DNA of 64,000 nt, taken from Propioniciclava flava (GTDB taxonomy: Bacteria; Actinomycetota; Actinomycetes; Propionibacteriales; Propionibacteriaceae). The translations under genes and the position numbers were made by a program. The notes beneath the pieces were generated by a model that had not been told where the DNA came from, searched no databases, and saw nothing but the letters and a program-made list of their open reading frames with translations. Positions within the stretch are counted from its first letter, which is position 1. Each line of letters begins with the position of its first letter. Shown in pieces: positions 16,342 to 28,008 of this stretch. The stretch covers positions 1 through 64,000 of the forward strand of contig NZ_PPCV01000004.1 of NCBI RefSeq assembly GCF_004126535.1. Direction: 5' to 3'.

Positions 16342-17190
16342 CTAGTTCAGGGAGCGGGCGAAGGCGTCCAGGGATGTCGCGGGACGCCCCAGAATGCGCT
16401 CGACGTCGGGGCTCACCGGCGCCAACGCGCCGGTGGCGATCGCCGCATAGGTCGAGACCCAGGCGTCGTAGACCCAATCGGGCTCGCCAGGCCAACCCGC
16501 TCGACGGGACGCGTAGGCCTGCTCCAGCGTCTCGTTCTCGAAGCGGTACTCCTGCCCGGTCGCCTCGCTGAGGACGGCATAGGCCTCGGCCAGCGTGAAG
16601 GATGCGGGGCCGGTCAAGGTGTAGGTAGCACCCCGATGCTCCAGCGGCTCGCGCAAGACGGCTGCGGCAACCTGTGCCACGTCCTCGCGCACGACGAAGG
16701 AGCAACGGCCCTCCCCTGCAGGACCGCGTGCCACCCGCTGGGCCCCGGCAAAAGCCGGGAGCACGTCCGCGTAGAAGTTGTCACGCAGGAAGGTGAAGTG
16801 CAGCCCCGACTCCCGGATCACCGCCTCCGTCGCGCCATGATCGCGCCCCAACGTGAACACCGCGTCGGGGGCCGCGGCCGCGAAGGAGGTGTAGACGACG
16901 TGCTGGACGCCTGTGGCAGCGGCCGCGCGGACGAACGTCTCCTGATCCTGCTCTCGAGTCGCCGATTCCCCGGCCGACACCATCAGTGCCACGTCGATGC
17001 CCGTCAACGCGGCAGTAACGGCGGCGGCATCCCCGAACGTCGCGACGGCCACCTGCGCGTCGGCCAGCGCGGGCGCACGCGAGGCATCGCGCACGACGAG
17101 GCGTAGCGGGATCCCTTCGGCGGCCAGCAACGCGGCCACCCGTCCGCCGAGGTGTCCTGTTGCTCCAGTGATAGCGATACGAGAAGACAT
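16342..17190 (-). CDS. NAD(P)-binding NmrA/QorB-like reductase
   Basis: This 282-residue atypical short-chain dehydrogenase has the N-terminal dinucleotide motif ITGATGHLGGRVAALL (GxxGxxG) and a Rossmann fold followed by an NmrA-like C-terminal domain. The sequence VVYTSFAAAAPDAVFTLGRD and FLRDNFYADVLP resemble QorB, an NADPH:quinone reductase of E. coli. The usual Tyr-x3-Lys catalytic pair is not evident, as in NmrA-type proteins, so it could be a redox sensor instead of an enzyme. It stands alone, divergent from the aldehyde dehydrogenase gene. Confidence 0.82.
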   Translation of the reverse strand: MSSRIAITGATGHLGGRVAALLAAEGIPLRLVVRDASRAPALADAQVAVATFGDAAAVTAALTGIDVALMVSAGESATREQDQETFVRAAAATGVQHVVYTSFAAAAPDAVFTLGRDHGATEAVIRESGLHFTFLRDNFYADVLPAFAGAQRVARGPAGEGRCSFVVREDVAQVAAAVLREPLEHRGATYTLTGPASFTLAEAYAVLSEATGQEYRFENETLEQAYASRRAGWPGEPDWVYDAWVSTYAAIATGALAPVSPDVERILGRPATSLDAFARSLN

Positions 17191-17353
17191 GCCTGCACTG
17201 TGGTTCGCCGGTTTGCTCGACCAGCAGCGTCGGATGCCGGAGCCCTCACGTGCCCGCCCCAGTGGTGAGGGAGGCGCCTATCGTGGGGGCAGAAGCGGAC
17301 GCCGGCGTCGATGCAGAGCCGGACGCGAGCCAGGCAGCCACGAGAGGGACGAG

Positions 17354-18865
17354 ATGAACCCCACCCAGACCAGCGCAACGGATCCTCAGGGCAGCCTTGC
17401 CGCACGCACGGTGGCGCTCCTAGGCCGCGTCCCGGACGGCCTCCTGATCGACGGGGTGTGGCGTCCCGCCGAAGGGGATCGAACCTTCACCGTCAGCGAC
17501 CCGGCGACTGGCCTGCCCCTGGTGCGTATCGCCGACGCGTCACCCCGCGATGCGCTGGACGCTCTCGCGTCCGCCGATCGCGCTTTTCCCGCCTGGGCCA
17601 GGGTGGCGCCCCGTGAGCGTGCCGAACTGCTGCGCGCCGCCTTCGAGGAACTCCAGCGACGCCGCGACGAGTTCGCGCTGCTCATGACCCTGGAGATGGG
17701 CAAGCCGCTGCAGGAGTCGTTCGGGGAGGTGGCCTACGGGGGCGAGTTCCTCCGCTGGTTCAGCGAAGAGGCGGTCCGCATCCAGGGCCGTTACGGCATC
17801 ACCCCGGAGGGAACTGGCCGCGTAGTGGTCAGCCAGCACCCGGTGGGGCCCTGCTACCTCATCACGCCGTGGAACTTCCCGTTGGCCATGGCGACCCGTA
17901 AGATCGCCCCGGCGTTGGCGGCAGGCTGCACGGTCGTGGTCAAGCCTGCTTCCCTCACCCCACTCACGACCTCGTTGTTCGCGCAGGTGCTCCTGGACGT
18001 CGGGGTACCCGCCGGTGTCGTCAACGTCGTGCCCAGCACGAAGTCCGGGCCGGTGAGTGCGGCGATCCTGGACGATCCGCGCGTCCGCAAGCTGTCTTTC
18101 ACGGGGTCGACGCCGGTGGGGCGCGACCTCCTGGCGCGGGCCGCGCCCGGTGTCCTGCGCACCTCGATGGAGTTGGGTGGAAATGCGCCGTTCCTCGTCT
18201 TTGCCGACGCCGATCTGGATGCTGCCGTCGCGGGCGCGCTGACGGCCAAGTTCCGCAACATCGGGCAAGCGTGTACGGCGGCCAATCGGTTCTTCGTGCA
18301 TGCGAGTCTGGTCGAAGAGTTCACTGCCCGGGTCACCGAGGCCGTGGCCGCGTTCGAGACGGGCGCGGGGACGCAGCCCGGAGTGACCATCGGCCCGTTG
18401 ATCGATTCTCGGGCGGTCGCCAAGAGTGAGGAACTCGTCGCGGACGCCGTCGCCCGCGGCGCCACGGTGCGGACCGGCGGGCACGCCGTGGAAGGCCCAG
18501 GGTCGTTCTTCGAGGCGACCGTGCTCGCCGACGTGCCAGCCGACGCCGCCCTCATGCGGGAGGAGATCTTTGGCCCGGTCCTCGCGATCACCACATTCGA
18601 GAGCGAGGACGAGGCCGTCCGACTCGCCAACGACACCGAATATGGGCTCGTCTCCTACGTCTACACCCGGGACCTTGCCCGCGCCCAGCGCATGATCGAG
18701 CGGCTCGCGACCGGCATGATGGGGCTCAACGTGGGGGTCGTCTCCAACGCGGCGGCCCCGTTCGGGGGCTGGAAGGAGTCGGGGCTCGGCCGTGAGGGTG
18801 GCCCCGAAGGCATCCGGGAGTACCTGCAAACCAAGTACACCCTCACCCCCGACCCGTTCGCCTGA
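17354..18865 (+). CDS. gabD: NAD(P)-dependent succinate-semialdehyde dehydrogenase
   Basis: This 503-residue aldehyde dehydrogenase has the general-base region MELGGNAPF (E273) and the catalytic cysteine C307 in NIGQACTAANRFFVH. The cofactor-site segment PWNFPLAMATRKIAPALAAG and the C-terminal GGWKESGLGREGG are typical of the GabD branch that oxidises succinate semialdehyde to succinate. The ATG at 17354 follows a GAGAGGGA ribosome site. The open frame continues upstream without a better start. No GABA transaminase gene is adjacent, so the physiological source of the aldehyde is unclear. Confidence 0.88.
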   Translation: MNPTQTSATDPQGSLAARTVALLGRVPDGLLIDGVWRPAEGDRTFTVSDPATGLPLVRIADASPRDALDALASADRAFPAWARVAPRERAELLRAAFEELQRRRDEFALLMTLEMGKPLQESFGEVAYGGEFLRWFSEEAVRIQGRYGITPEGTGRVVVSQHPVGPCYLITPWNFPLAMATRKIAPALAAGCTVVVKPASLTPLTTSLFAQVLLDVGVPAGVVNVVPSTKSGPVSAAILDDPRVRKLSFTGSTPVGRDLLARAAPGVLRTSMELGGNAPFLVFADADLDAAVAGALTAKFRNIGQACTAANRFFVHASLVEEFTARVTEAVAAFETGAGTQPGVTIGPLIDSRAVAKSEELVADAVARGATVRTGGHAVEGPGSFFEATVLADVPADAALMREEIFGPVLAITTFESEDEAVRLANDTEYGLVSYVYTRDLARAQRMIERLATGMMGLNVGVVSNAAAPFGGWKESGLGREGGPEGIREYLQTKYTLTPDPFA

Positions 18866-18886
18866 ACCGGTCGGGGCGGGCGGGCC

Positions 18887-20055
18887 TCAGTAGCGGGACG
18901 CCCAGGTTGCCTGACGGGTGTCGGGATCCCAGGAGTAGACCTCGTCGCCGGAGACGAAGGTGCGCAGCACCCGGTTGCGGATGTCGAGAGGATCGCCGTT
19001 CCACAGCACGACGTCGGCGTCCTTGCCCTTCTCCAGGGAGCCGACCCGGTCGGCGACCCCCATCACGGTGGCGGGGTTGATGGTGATGGCGCGCAACGCG
19101 GAGGCGGGCTCCATGCCCTCCTTGACGGCCAGCGCAGCCTGCGTCACCAGGAAGTCGATCGGCACCACGGGATGGTCGGTGATGATCGACACGTCGACGC
19201 CGGCGCGATCCAGAATACCGGGGGCGGCAGGGATGCGGTCACGCACCTCCACCTTCGACCGGGACACGATCAGCGGCCCGTACAGGACCGGGACGCCGCG
19301 TTCGGCGATCAGATCAGCGATCTTCCAGCTTTCGGTGCCGTGATCGAGGACGAGGTCGTAGCCGAACTCCTGCGCCATCCGCAGGGCGGTCGCGATGTCG
19401 TCGGCGCGGTGGCAGTGCTGACGCCACGGGATCTCACGGTTGAGCACCGACAGCAGCGCATCGTGACCAGGTTCTGCTCCGGGGACTCCTGAGCGCCGAC
19501 GTTGCGGGCGGCGACGAAGGCCTCGCGGATGGTGAGCGCCGTCCCGAGCCTCGTGGAAGGAGTCTTCTTCTGCTCACCGTAGAAGCGCTTCGGGTTTTCG
19601 CCGAGGGCAGCCTTCAAGCCGGAGGGGGAGCGCATGACCATCTCGTCCACGACGCGGCCAAAGGTCTTGATCGCAACGGTCAGGCCGCCGATGGGGTTAC
19701 CCGAGCCGGGATTCACGTTCACGGAGGTGACGCCGCCCGACAGGGCATCGTCGAAGCCCTTCTCCATCGGGTTGATCGCGTCCAGGGCCCGGGCTGCGGC
19801 CATCACGGGGTTGGTCGCCTCGTTGGTGTCGTTTCCAGCCCACCCCTCGCCCTCCTCGTGGACGCCCAGGTGGACGTGCGCGTCGATGAAGCCAGGCAGC
19901 ACCCAGGCGCCCTCTGCGTCGAGCACGGCGTGCCCCTTCGGGATCCGCGCCCGGGGCCCCAGCGACGAGATGTGCCCGTCGGTCATGACGATGGTCCCCT
20001 CGAACGGCTCCGCCGTGATGGGGACGATGTGGGCTCCGGTGATCGCGAGATTCAT
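18887..20055 (-). pseudogene. Amidohydrolase (imidazolonepropionase-like), frameshifted
   Basis: From the ATG at 20055 the first frame gives a metal-dependent hydrolase N-terminus: AEGAWVLPGFIDAHVHLGVH (HxH metal ligands), then GVTSVNVNPGSGNPIGG, up to ESPEQNLVT. The second frame continues from ALLSVLNREIPWRQHCHRAD and LVLDHGTESWKIADL to the C-terminus (GSLEKGKDADVVLWNGDPLD). The break maps to about 19460-19466, and inserting one base would rejoin them as NLVTDALLSVLNRE with nothing else missing. Metal-ligand motifs are intact on both sides. The single-base loss may be a recent mutation or a sequencing error. The restored protein would have about 389 residues. Confidence 0.82.
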
Positions 20056-20065
20056 GGCATCGACT

Positions 20066-20962
20066 CTAGTCACCGGCGGGGACGTCCAGGTATTCGCGCC
20101 AGGCAGGGACTTCGCGACGCGCCTGTTCCAGGCCGAGTGCATGGGCCCGTTCCAAGGCGTCCACGTGGCGTTCGGAGTTACTGATCGGCATGTGGTCGGG
20201 AACGAAGAGGTAGGCGTCCCCGCTGCGCTCGAGTTCGAAGAGTTCTTCCCGGGTGGCGTTGTAGCGTGCCGGACGCGTGAGCAGCGCGTCGGCGACTGCG
20301 GGCATCCGGCGGAAGTGGGCCTGGTAGAAGCGCGGATACTTCATCGGCGCCTTGATGTATCCCCGCTCCTGGGTCAGGACGACGAAGAATTTCGTGTACC
20401 CGACGGCGCGGGCCGCGTCGAGGGCGATGCCGCCCGACTCGCCGAGCGCACCGTCGACGTACACCTCGTCATCGATGGTCACGGGCGGCATGAGGACGGG
20501 CATCGTGGAGGACGCCTGGACGCGCACCATCAGGTCCCCCATGGTGCCGATGTCGCGTTTGCTCCAGCGCACGGTGGCGCCGTCGCGGCAGCGGAAGGCG
20601 GTCAGCGACATCTCGGCCGGATGTGCGACGAAACGGTCGAAGTCATACGGCAGCGCCTCATCGGGGGCCGAGGTGTGCTGGTAGATGTAGTCGGCGTTGA
20701 AGAACCCCTGGCCGCGGACGAAGGTGCCCAGCCCGCCGAAACGTGGATCGGCCGCAAAGGTCGTGAAGGACGCCTTGGCTCGGGGGCCGTCGCCTGCGAG
20801 GTAGTTGGCCGTGTTGGAGGCGCCTGCCGAGATGCCTGCCACGAACGGGAACACCAGCCCCGCTTTCAGTAGTTCCACGACGACGGCGGAGGTGTAGGCG
20901 GCGCGCATGCCGCCCCCTTCGAAGATCAAGGCCACATCGGGCACGTTCACCACTGGTGTCAC
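20066..20962 (-). CDS. Patatin-like phospholipase family protein (YjjU/RssA type)
   Basis: This 298-residue protein has the complete patatin set: oxyanion loop EGGGMRAAYT, nucleophile elbow GISAGAS (GxSxG serine) and the Asp of the dyad in YVDGALGESGG. The family hydrolyses acyl esters of lipids, usually at the membrane face. It starts at a GTG after an AGGAGA ribosome site. The gene lies ten bases downstream of the amidohydrolase start, and both are on the minus strand, so they are probably co-transcribed with this gene first. The natural lipid substrate is unknown. Confidence 0.88.
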   Translation of the reverse strand: MTPVVNVPDVALIFEGGGMRAAYTSAVVVELLKAGLVFPFVAGISAGASNTANYLAGDGPRAKASFTTFAADPRFGGLGTFVRGQGFFNADYIYQHTSAPDEALPYDFDRFVAHPAEMSLTAFRCRDGATVRWSKRDIGTMGDLMVRVQASSTMPVLMPPVTIDDEVYVDGALGESGGIALDAARAVGYTKFFVVLTQERGYIKAPMKYPRFYQAHFRRMPAVADALLTRPARYNATREELFELERSGDAYLFVPDHMPISNSERHVDALERAHALGLEQARREVPAWREYLDVPAGD

Positions 20963-21055
20963 GGCTTCTCCTGGTTCGGGTTCACCCCAGCCTAAGCGGC
21001 GAAGCGAACGTGCAGGGCCGCTGCCGCGGGTCCGGGCGTGCGCGGCGTGGCTGTC

Positions 21056-21817
21056 TCACAGGGCGTCGTCGACGCTGTCCAGGTCGGGGTGGCTGTCCTG
21101 TTTGGCTTCTGCTTTGGCGCGCCGCCGAGCCAGCCGCCGCCCGAGGCGTTGCGCGCTGGCCTTGGGGCCCAGCGGCCGGATGCGGAGCGCGCGGAGGTTG
21201 AGTTCGACGGGTTCGGGCAGCATCCACCCTAGTCGGCGCGCCATCACGCCGAGCACGGCCGTCGTCAGGATCGAGACGAGCATGCCGAGTTGGGGGCGTT
21301 TGAGGATCTCCGTGAAGATCCACGTTTCGGCTCCCCCCAGCATCGCCAAGGTGGCATACAAGGTGTTGCCGCCGAACACCGTGGGGGTGCGTCCGACCAG
21401 GACGTCGCGCAGCATGCCGCCGCCGACGGCGGTGATGACGCCCAGCAAGATGCACGGCATGAAGGCCAGGCCGAGCCCTGCCGCCTTGATCGTGCCGGTT
21501 GCCGCCCAGCAGCCCAGCGCCAAGACGTCGGCGAAGGCGAGGGCACGCCGGGGCAGTGCTCCGTCCAGGCGCACCACGTACGCCACGAACGCGGCGATCA
21601 GGGCGCCGCCGAGATAGGCCGGGTCCGTCAGCGCCACAGGGAAGCCCGTGTTGAGCAAGACGTCGCGGATCATGCCGCCACCGAGTCCCGTGATGATCGC
21701 CAACGAGACGAATCCGACGATGTCGAACCGCTTGGACCGGGCCACGGCACCGCCGAGCAGCCCGCTGGCCACCACGCCGGTCACATCGACGACCCGGAAG
21801 AGGCTGTCCAGTTCCAC
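21056..21817 (-). CDS. UPF0126 (YicG/TRIC-type) cation channel protein
   Basis: This 253-residue membrane protein contains two UPF0126 repeats, each marked by the glycine-rich motif GLGGGMIRDVLL (first copy) and AVGGGMLRDVLVG (second copy). Bacterial and archaeal members of this family form TRIC-like trimeric potassium channels, and some are discussed as glycine or metabolite transporters. The C-terminal 50 residues form a basic hydrophilic tail (RLGRRLARRRAKAEAKQD) not needed for the pore. The gene is divergent from the L,D-transpeptidase gene. Confidence 0.88.
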   Translation of the reverse strand: MELDSLFRVVDVTGVVASGLLGGAVARSKRFDIVGFVSLAIITGLGGGMIRDVLLNTGFPVALTDPAYLGGALIAAFVAYVVRLDGALPRRALAFADVLALGCWAATGTIKAAGLGLAFMPCILLGVITAVGGGMLRDVLVGRTPTVFGGNTLYATLAMLGGAETWIFTEILKRPQLGMLVSILTTAVLGVMARRLGWMLPEPVELNLRALRIRPLGPKASAQRLGRRLARRRAKAEAKQDSHPDLDSVDDAL

Positions 21818-21919
21818 GCCCCGCTCCTACCTTCACTTCCGTCTTGTCCGCTTGTAGTCTCTCGCCGAACGTGACGTGAACGGAAACCTGGGCAAGACAC
21901 GTACCGAGGTGCTGCCCGA

Positions 21920-22897
21920 ATGCGAGACACTGTCATGGTGTTGTCACGCCGCCCTCCTACGCTTCTTGTCGTCGCCCTTGTTGTGGCCGCTTCGTTGACG
22001 GGCTGTGCCGTGCCCGCCGCGCAGCGCGCAGAAGGGTCACCCCTCGCCGCATCCTCGCCGTCGACGTCGGCCAACCCCGACGCCACGAGCGCGCCCGCAG
22101 GGGCCCCCACTCCGGGGGAGAGCGTGGCGGCGTCCACCTCCGCGCCGGAGAGCACCGCCAGCGCCCCGGAGGCGCCAGTGTCGCCTGGTGCCCCGGCCTC
22201 GGACGCCACTCCTGAGCCGACCCTTCCGGCGTTGTCGGCCGCCCAGCAGGAACGGTTCGGCAGCTGCCTGGCCGAGGCGGTCCGTCACTGGTCCAGCGGG
22301 GCGTGCGCCACGCTGGCGCAACAGGCCTTGGCCGAACAGGGGTACCTGGAGGGCAACCCCACCAAGCGCATCGACGTGCGGGGCGCCAACGCGATCCTGA
22401 ACTACCAGCGCTCCCGCGGGATCCACGCCACCGGGACGCTCGATGAGGCCACCTGGGTGGCCTTGGCCACCAACCAGGAACCCCGCTCGAGCGAGTTGCC
22501 TGAGGCCTGCCGCGTCGCGGGAACGGTGCTCTGTGTCGATCAGGGGGCACGCACGTTGCGCTACGTCGTCGACGGCACGGTGGAGCGGACGGTGCCGGTG
22601 CGGCTGGGGGGCTTCGCTCAGCACGCGAAGAACAAGAACTGGCGCAACTTCCCCACCGCCAACGGCACCTATCGCGTCTACGACAAGCAGCGCAACCCGC
22701 GCTCGGAGAACTATGGCGCTGGCGCGATGCCCTACAGCATCATGTTCCACCCCGACATGTACGTGCACTATTCCTCGGGGTTCGCCAAGCAGGGCTATGC
22801 AGGCTCCAGCCACGGCTGCGTGAACGTCGGCGACAAAGCCGCCATCACGTGGTTGTTCGAGCACACCCCCATCGGGGCCACCGTTCACGTGTACTGA
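21920..22897 (+). CDS. Lipoprotein L,D-transpeptidase (YkuD domain)
   Basis: This 325-residue secreted protein has an N-terminal signal ending in a lipobox (VVAASLTGC), so it should be lipid-anchored outside the membrane. A 70-residue Ser/Pro/Ala-rich linker follows, then a small peptidoglycan-binding-like domain (IDVRGANAILNYQRSRGIHA) and the YkuD catalytic domain with the motif SHGCVNV (Cys300 counted from the ATG at 21920). The enzyme would form 3-3 peptidoglycan cross-links. An in-frame ATG at 21935 is an equally plausible start. The gene appears to be transcribed alone. Confidence 0.88.
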   Translation: MRDTVMVLSRRPPTLLVVALVVAASLTGCAVPAAQRAEGSPLAASSPSTSANPDATSAPAGAPTPGESVAASTSAPESTASAPEAPVSPGAPASDATPEPTLPALSAAQQERFGSCLAEAVRHWSSGACATLAQQALAEQGYLEGNPTKRIDVRGANAILNYQRSRGIHATGTLDEATWVALATNQEPRSSELPEACRVAGTVLCVDQGARTLRYVVDGTVERTVPVRLGGFAQHAKNKNWRNFPTANGTYRVYDKQRNPRSENYGAGAMPYSIMFHPDMYVHYSSGFAKQGYAGSSHGCVNVGDKAAITWLFEHTPIGATVHVY

Positions 22898-22923
22898 GCG
22901 TCCCCTGGTCAGGGGTGCGGCGA

Positions 22924-22929
22924 TAGCCT
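22924..22929 (+). promoter_or_regulatory. -10 element for leaderless M20 amidohydrolase transcript
   Basis: TAGCCT lies six bases before the ATG at 22936, placing the transcript start at or next to the start codon. No ribosome-binding site is visible, which supports a leaderless message. Confidence 0.45.
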
Positions 22930-22935
22930 GAGCCC

Positions 22936-24120
22936 ATGACCTTCCTGGACGACGCTGCGACCGCAGCAGATGAGCTGACCGCGCTTCGGAGAAGCCTGCA
23001 CGCCGACCCCGAGGTGGGCTTGGACTTGCCCCGCACTCAACGGCGGATCCTCGACGCGATCGCCGACCTGGGGCTGGAGATCACGCTCGGCACCTCATCT
23101 ACCTCAGTGGTGGCGGTGCTGCGCGGCGGTCGTCCCGGCCCGGTCGTCCTGCTGCGCGGCGATATGGATGCGCTGCCTGTCACCGAAGAGACAGGGCTGG
23201 ATTACGCCTCGACCAACGGGGCCATGCACGCGTGCGGACACGACCTGCACGTCACCGGGCTCGTGGGTGCCGCCCGGCTGCTCGCCGCCCGCCGCGACGA
23301 CCTGCCCGGCAGCGTGATCTTCATGTTCCAACCGGGAGAGGAAGGCGACGGCGGCGCCGCCCGCATGATCGCCGAAGGCGTCCTGGACGCCGCCGGTGAG
23401 CGCCCGGTCGCCGCCTACGGCGTCCACGTGGCGACGGGGAAGTTCGGCGTCTTCGAGACACGGGCAGGCACCCTGATGGCAGGCGCCAACGAACTGCATG
23501 TCACCGTGCATGGGCGTGGTGGGCATGGGTCACAGCCCGCCACCTCGGTGGATCCGGTGCCCGCCCTGCTGGAGTTCGGGTCGGCCCTGCAGACGATGGT
23601 GACCCGCCGGTTCTCGGTGTTCGATCCGGTGGTGGTGACCGTGACGCAGTTGTCCGCCGGGCAGGCCGTCAACGTGATCCCGCCCTCGGCACGCCTGGGC
23701 GCCACGGTGCGTGCGTTGTCGCAGGCGTCGGTCGACAAGCTGATCGTGGAGACCAAACGGCTGGCGGAGGGGATCGCATCCGCGCATGGCTGCACTGTCG
23801 ACGTCGACTTCCAGATCGACTACCCCGTCACGGTGAATGACCCCGACGAGGCAGCGTTCGCCCTCGCGGTGGCCACGGACCTCGTCGGTCCCGACGACGC
23901 CCGCGAACTCGCGGCCCCGCACATGGGCTCGGAGGACTTCAGCTACGTGCTCAATGAGATCCCCGGAGCGTTCGTGTTCTTGGGGGCCACCCCGCCGCAG
24001 GTGGACTGGGAGACCGCAGCGTGGAATCACTCGCCGCTGGTCGTGTTCGACGACGCGGTGTTGCCACGGCAGGCCGCGTTCTTGGCCGAGCTTGCGTGGC
24101 GCCGCCTCCACCGCGGCTGA
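22936..24120 (+). CDS. M20-family amidohydrolase (N-acyl-amino acid / AbgB-like)
   Basis: This 394-residue metal-dependent peptidase or aminoacylase of family M20D has the metal-binding segments LLRGDMDALPV, MHACGHDLHV and FQPGEEGDGGA, the dimerisation lid segment GRGGHGSQP, and the C-terminal MGSEDFSYV. Relatives hydrolyse N-acyl amino acids, hippurate or indole-acetyl conjugates. No signal peptide is present, so it is cytoplasmic. It is monocistronic, ending at a strong bidirectional hairpin shared with the convergent isocitrate dehydrogenase gene. The exact substrate is not predictable. Confidence 0.9.
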   Translation: MTFLDDAATAADELTALRRSLHADPEVGLDLPRTQRRILDAIADLGLEITLGTSSTSVVAVLRGGRPGPVVLLRGDMDALPVTEETGLDYASTNGAMHACGHDLHVTGLVGAARLLAARRDDLPGSVIFMFQPGEEGDGGAARMIAEGVLDAAGERPVAAYGVHVATGKFGVFETRAGTLMAGANELHVTVHGRGGHGSQPATSVDPVPALLEFGSALQTMVTRRFSVFDPVVVTVTQLSAGQAVNVIPPSARLGATVRALSQASVDKLIVETKRLAEGIASAHGCTVDVDFQIDYPVTVNDPDEAAFALAVATDLVGPDDARELAAPHMGSEDFSYVLNEIPGAFVFLGATPPQVDWETAAWNHSPLVVFDDAVLPRQAAFLAELAWRRLHRG

Positions 24121-24128
24121 CCCATGAT

Positions 24129-24176
24129 GCGACCGGGGCCCCGGAATCCACATCAGGATTCCGGGGCCCCGGTCGC
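24129..24176. terminator. Bidirectional terminator between M20 and icd genes
   Basis: A perfect 21-bp inverted repeat (left arm 24129-24149, right arm 24156-24176) with loop ACATCA lies between two convergent genes. This is a very stable GC-rich hairpin without a T-run and should stop transcription from both sides. Confidence 0.85.
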
Positions 24177-24199
24177 GTTGCTGTGTTGGCGGGCGAACC

Positions 24200-26620
<2,421 letters not shown>

Positions 26621-26765
26621 TCACCAAAGTGGAGCGCCGACGCGCAGTCGGCGGCGGTCGATCATCCGGCCATACGACGCCAACGTTCAGCGTGTAGGTA
26701 CTTGTCTAGCGGGCCGCCACGGGGCCCCGCAAGAAAACCTGAACTGTTCTCACGCCCAGTGGCCG

Positions 26766-26827
26766 CTGTCCACCGAAGTGCGTCCTTGTCCACAGCGAAC
26801 CGCCCGTTGTGCACAGGTGTGTCCACC
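26766..26827 (+). repeat. Cluster of four DnaA-box-like 9-mers
   Basis: TTGTCCACA (26786-26794) is the preferred DnaA box of high-GC actinobacteria. TTGTGCACA (26807-26815) has one change, and CTGTCCACC (26766-26774) and GTGTCCACC (26819-26827) have two each. All four point the same way, with start-to-start distances of 20, 21 and 12. No dnaA, dnaN or recF is nearby, so this is not an obvious origin. A DnaA-titration or reactivation site is possible. Confidence 0.5.
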
Positions 26828-26838
26828 GCGCGAGGGCC

Positions 26839-27888
26839 TCACGGCTCGCGGGCGTCGACCAACTCCTGCCCGCTGATCAGCCCTGGAAGGCCGCGGCCGT
26901 TGCGCGTCGCGAGCCAGGTGATGAACGCCAATATGAGGAACGGCCCTTGGTAGTTCGGGCCCGACTCGGGCAGGCCCAGCAGGATGAAGCCAGGAATACC
27001 GCCGAGGGCGCGCAGGAGCCGCGCGAGGAGGACCGGTAGGGGGCCACCCCGGTAGCGAAGCTGTACGGCGTAGTCCCCGATGGAACGTCCGGTCACCATG
27101 ATGGCGAGGAACCAGACGAGGGCGGGAAGGCCGGACCCCAGCCAGGTGGCCTGGGCGGTTTGTTGCACGTCCAAGTCGGGCCTCATCAACGACACGACGA
27201 CGTTCGTGGCCGCCGCCGTCGCCACTCCCATCAAACTGGCGGCCAACACGTCGCAGACCATGGCCAGGAAGCGGCGTCCCCGCGTGACGGGGTGGGGCAG
27301 TGCGGCCTCTGGCCGGATCCCGGCCCGGCGCCACGCTCCCGGCACCGCCAGGGCAATGATGGAGCCCAGGAGGGCCCCCAAGGTGTTGGCTTGGAGATCG
27401 ACGACGTCGAAGACCCGGTAGGCGCACGGGTACAGGCCCCACACGCCCGTGAGCTGGGTGAACTCGACGACCGCTGAGACGCCGAGCCCGGACGCGGTTG
27501 CGACGACGACGCCTCGCCCACCCAGCGTGCGGATGAAGAACCCGAGGGGCACAAAGAGCGCGACGTTCAAGACGAGTTGCTGCAAAGCCGGATGCCGCAG
27601 CGGGTTGCCGCCTGCGGCGAACGACCGCTGGATGTCATGGACGAACGCCAGCGGGTTGAGATTGATCCCTGCGCAGCGATAGCTGCCCACCTGCGGCAAG
27701 GGCAGCAGGGTGTAGGCCCAAATGGCCCAGAAATAGATGACGGCGACGAGCCAGGCGAGCATGCGACCTGCGCTGAGGCTGCCGCGGCGTCGATAGCTTA
27801 AGGCGACGAAGGGAACGAACATCAAGACGCTGACGACCAAGCCGACCAGGATCGCTACGACCGCCTGGAACATCACGCCATTTCCCAT
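26839..27888 (-). CDS. VanZ-RDD fusion membrane protein
   Basis: This 349-residue membrane protein has a VanZ-like N-terminal domain (about residues 1-180), with YTLLPLPQVGS, then LNPLAFVHD and LNVALFVPLGFFIR followed by VVEFTQLTG and FDVVDLQANTLGALLG. An RDD domain follows (about 195-340): GRRFLAMVCDVLAASL, then GRSIGDYAVQLRYRGG. VanZ proteins modestly raise teicoplanin resistance and RDD domains may exchange ions, but neither role is secure. The start at 27888 follows AAGG at a suitable distance; a further upstream ATG gives a Cys-rich leader of doubtful reality. It is divergent from the FCD-type regulator gene. Confidence 0.85.
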   Translation of the reverse strand: MGNGVMFQAVVAILVGLVVSVLMFVPFVALSYRRRGSLSAGRMLAWLVAVIYFWAIWAYTLLPLPQVGSYRCAGINLNPLAFVHDIQRSFAAGGNPLRHPALQQLVLNVALFVPLGFFIRTLGGRGVVVATASGLGVSAVVEFTQLTGVWGLYPCAYRVFDVVDLQANTLGALLGSIIALAVPGAWRRAGIRPEAALPHPVTRGRRFLAMVCDVLAASLMGVATAAATNVVVSLMRPDLDVQQTAQATWLGSGLPALVWFLAIMVTGRSIGDYAVQLRYRGGPLPVLLARLLRALGGIPGFILLGLPESGPNYQGPFLILAFITWLATRNGRGLPGLISGQELVDAREP

Positions 27889-28008
27889 TCGCTGAACCTT
27901 ACAGCCGCACACCAGGCCTCCCTGACAATGGCAACTTTCTGGCAACAGCCAACGTGGTGCGTTGTCCCGATTTATCGTCAGGCACGATTCCCGAGGAGGC
28001 CGGATTCG

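Noticed and set aside
26766-26827. Chromosomal origin at the DnaA-box-like cluster
   Set aside because: No dnaA, dnaN, recF, rpmH or gyr genes nearby and no clear AT-rich unwinding region; a titration site is more plausible.
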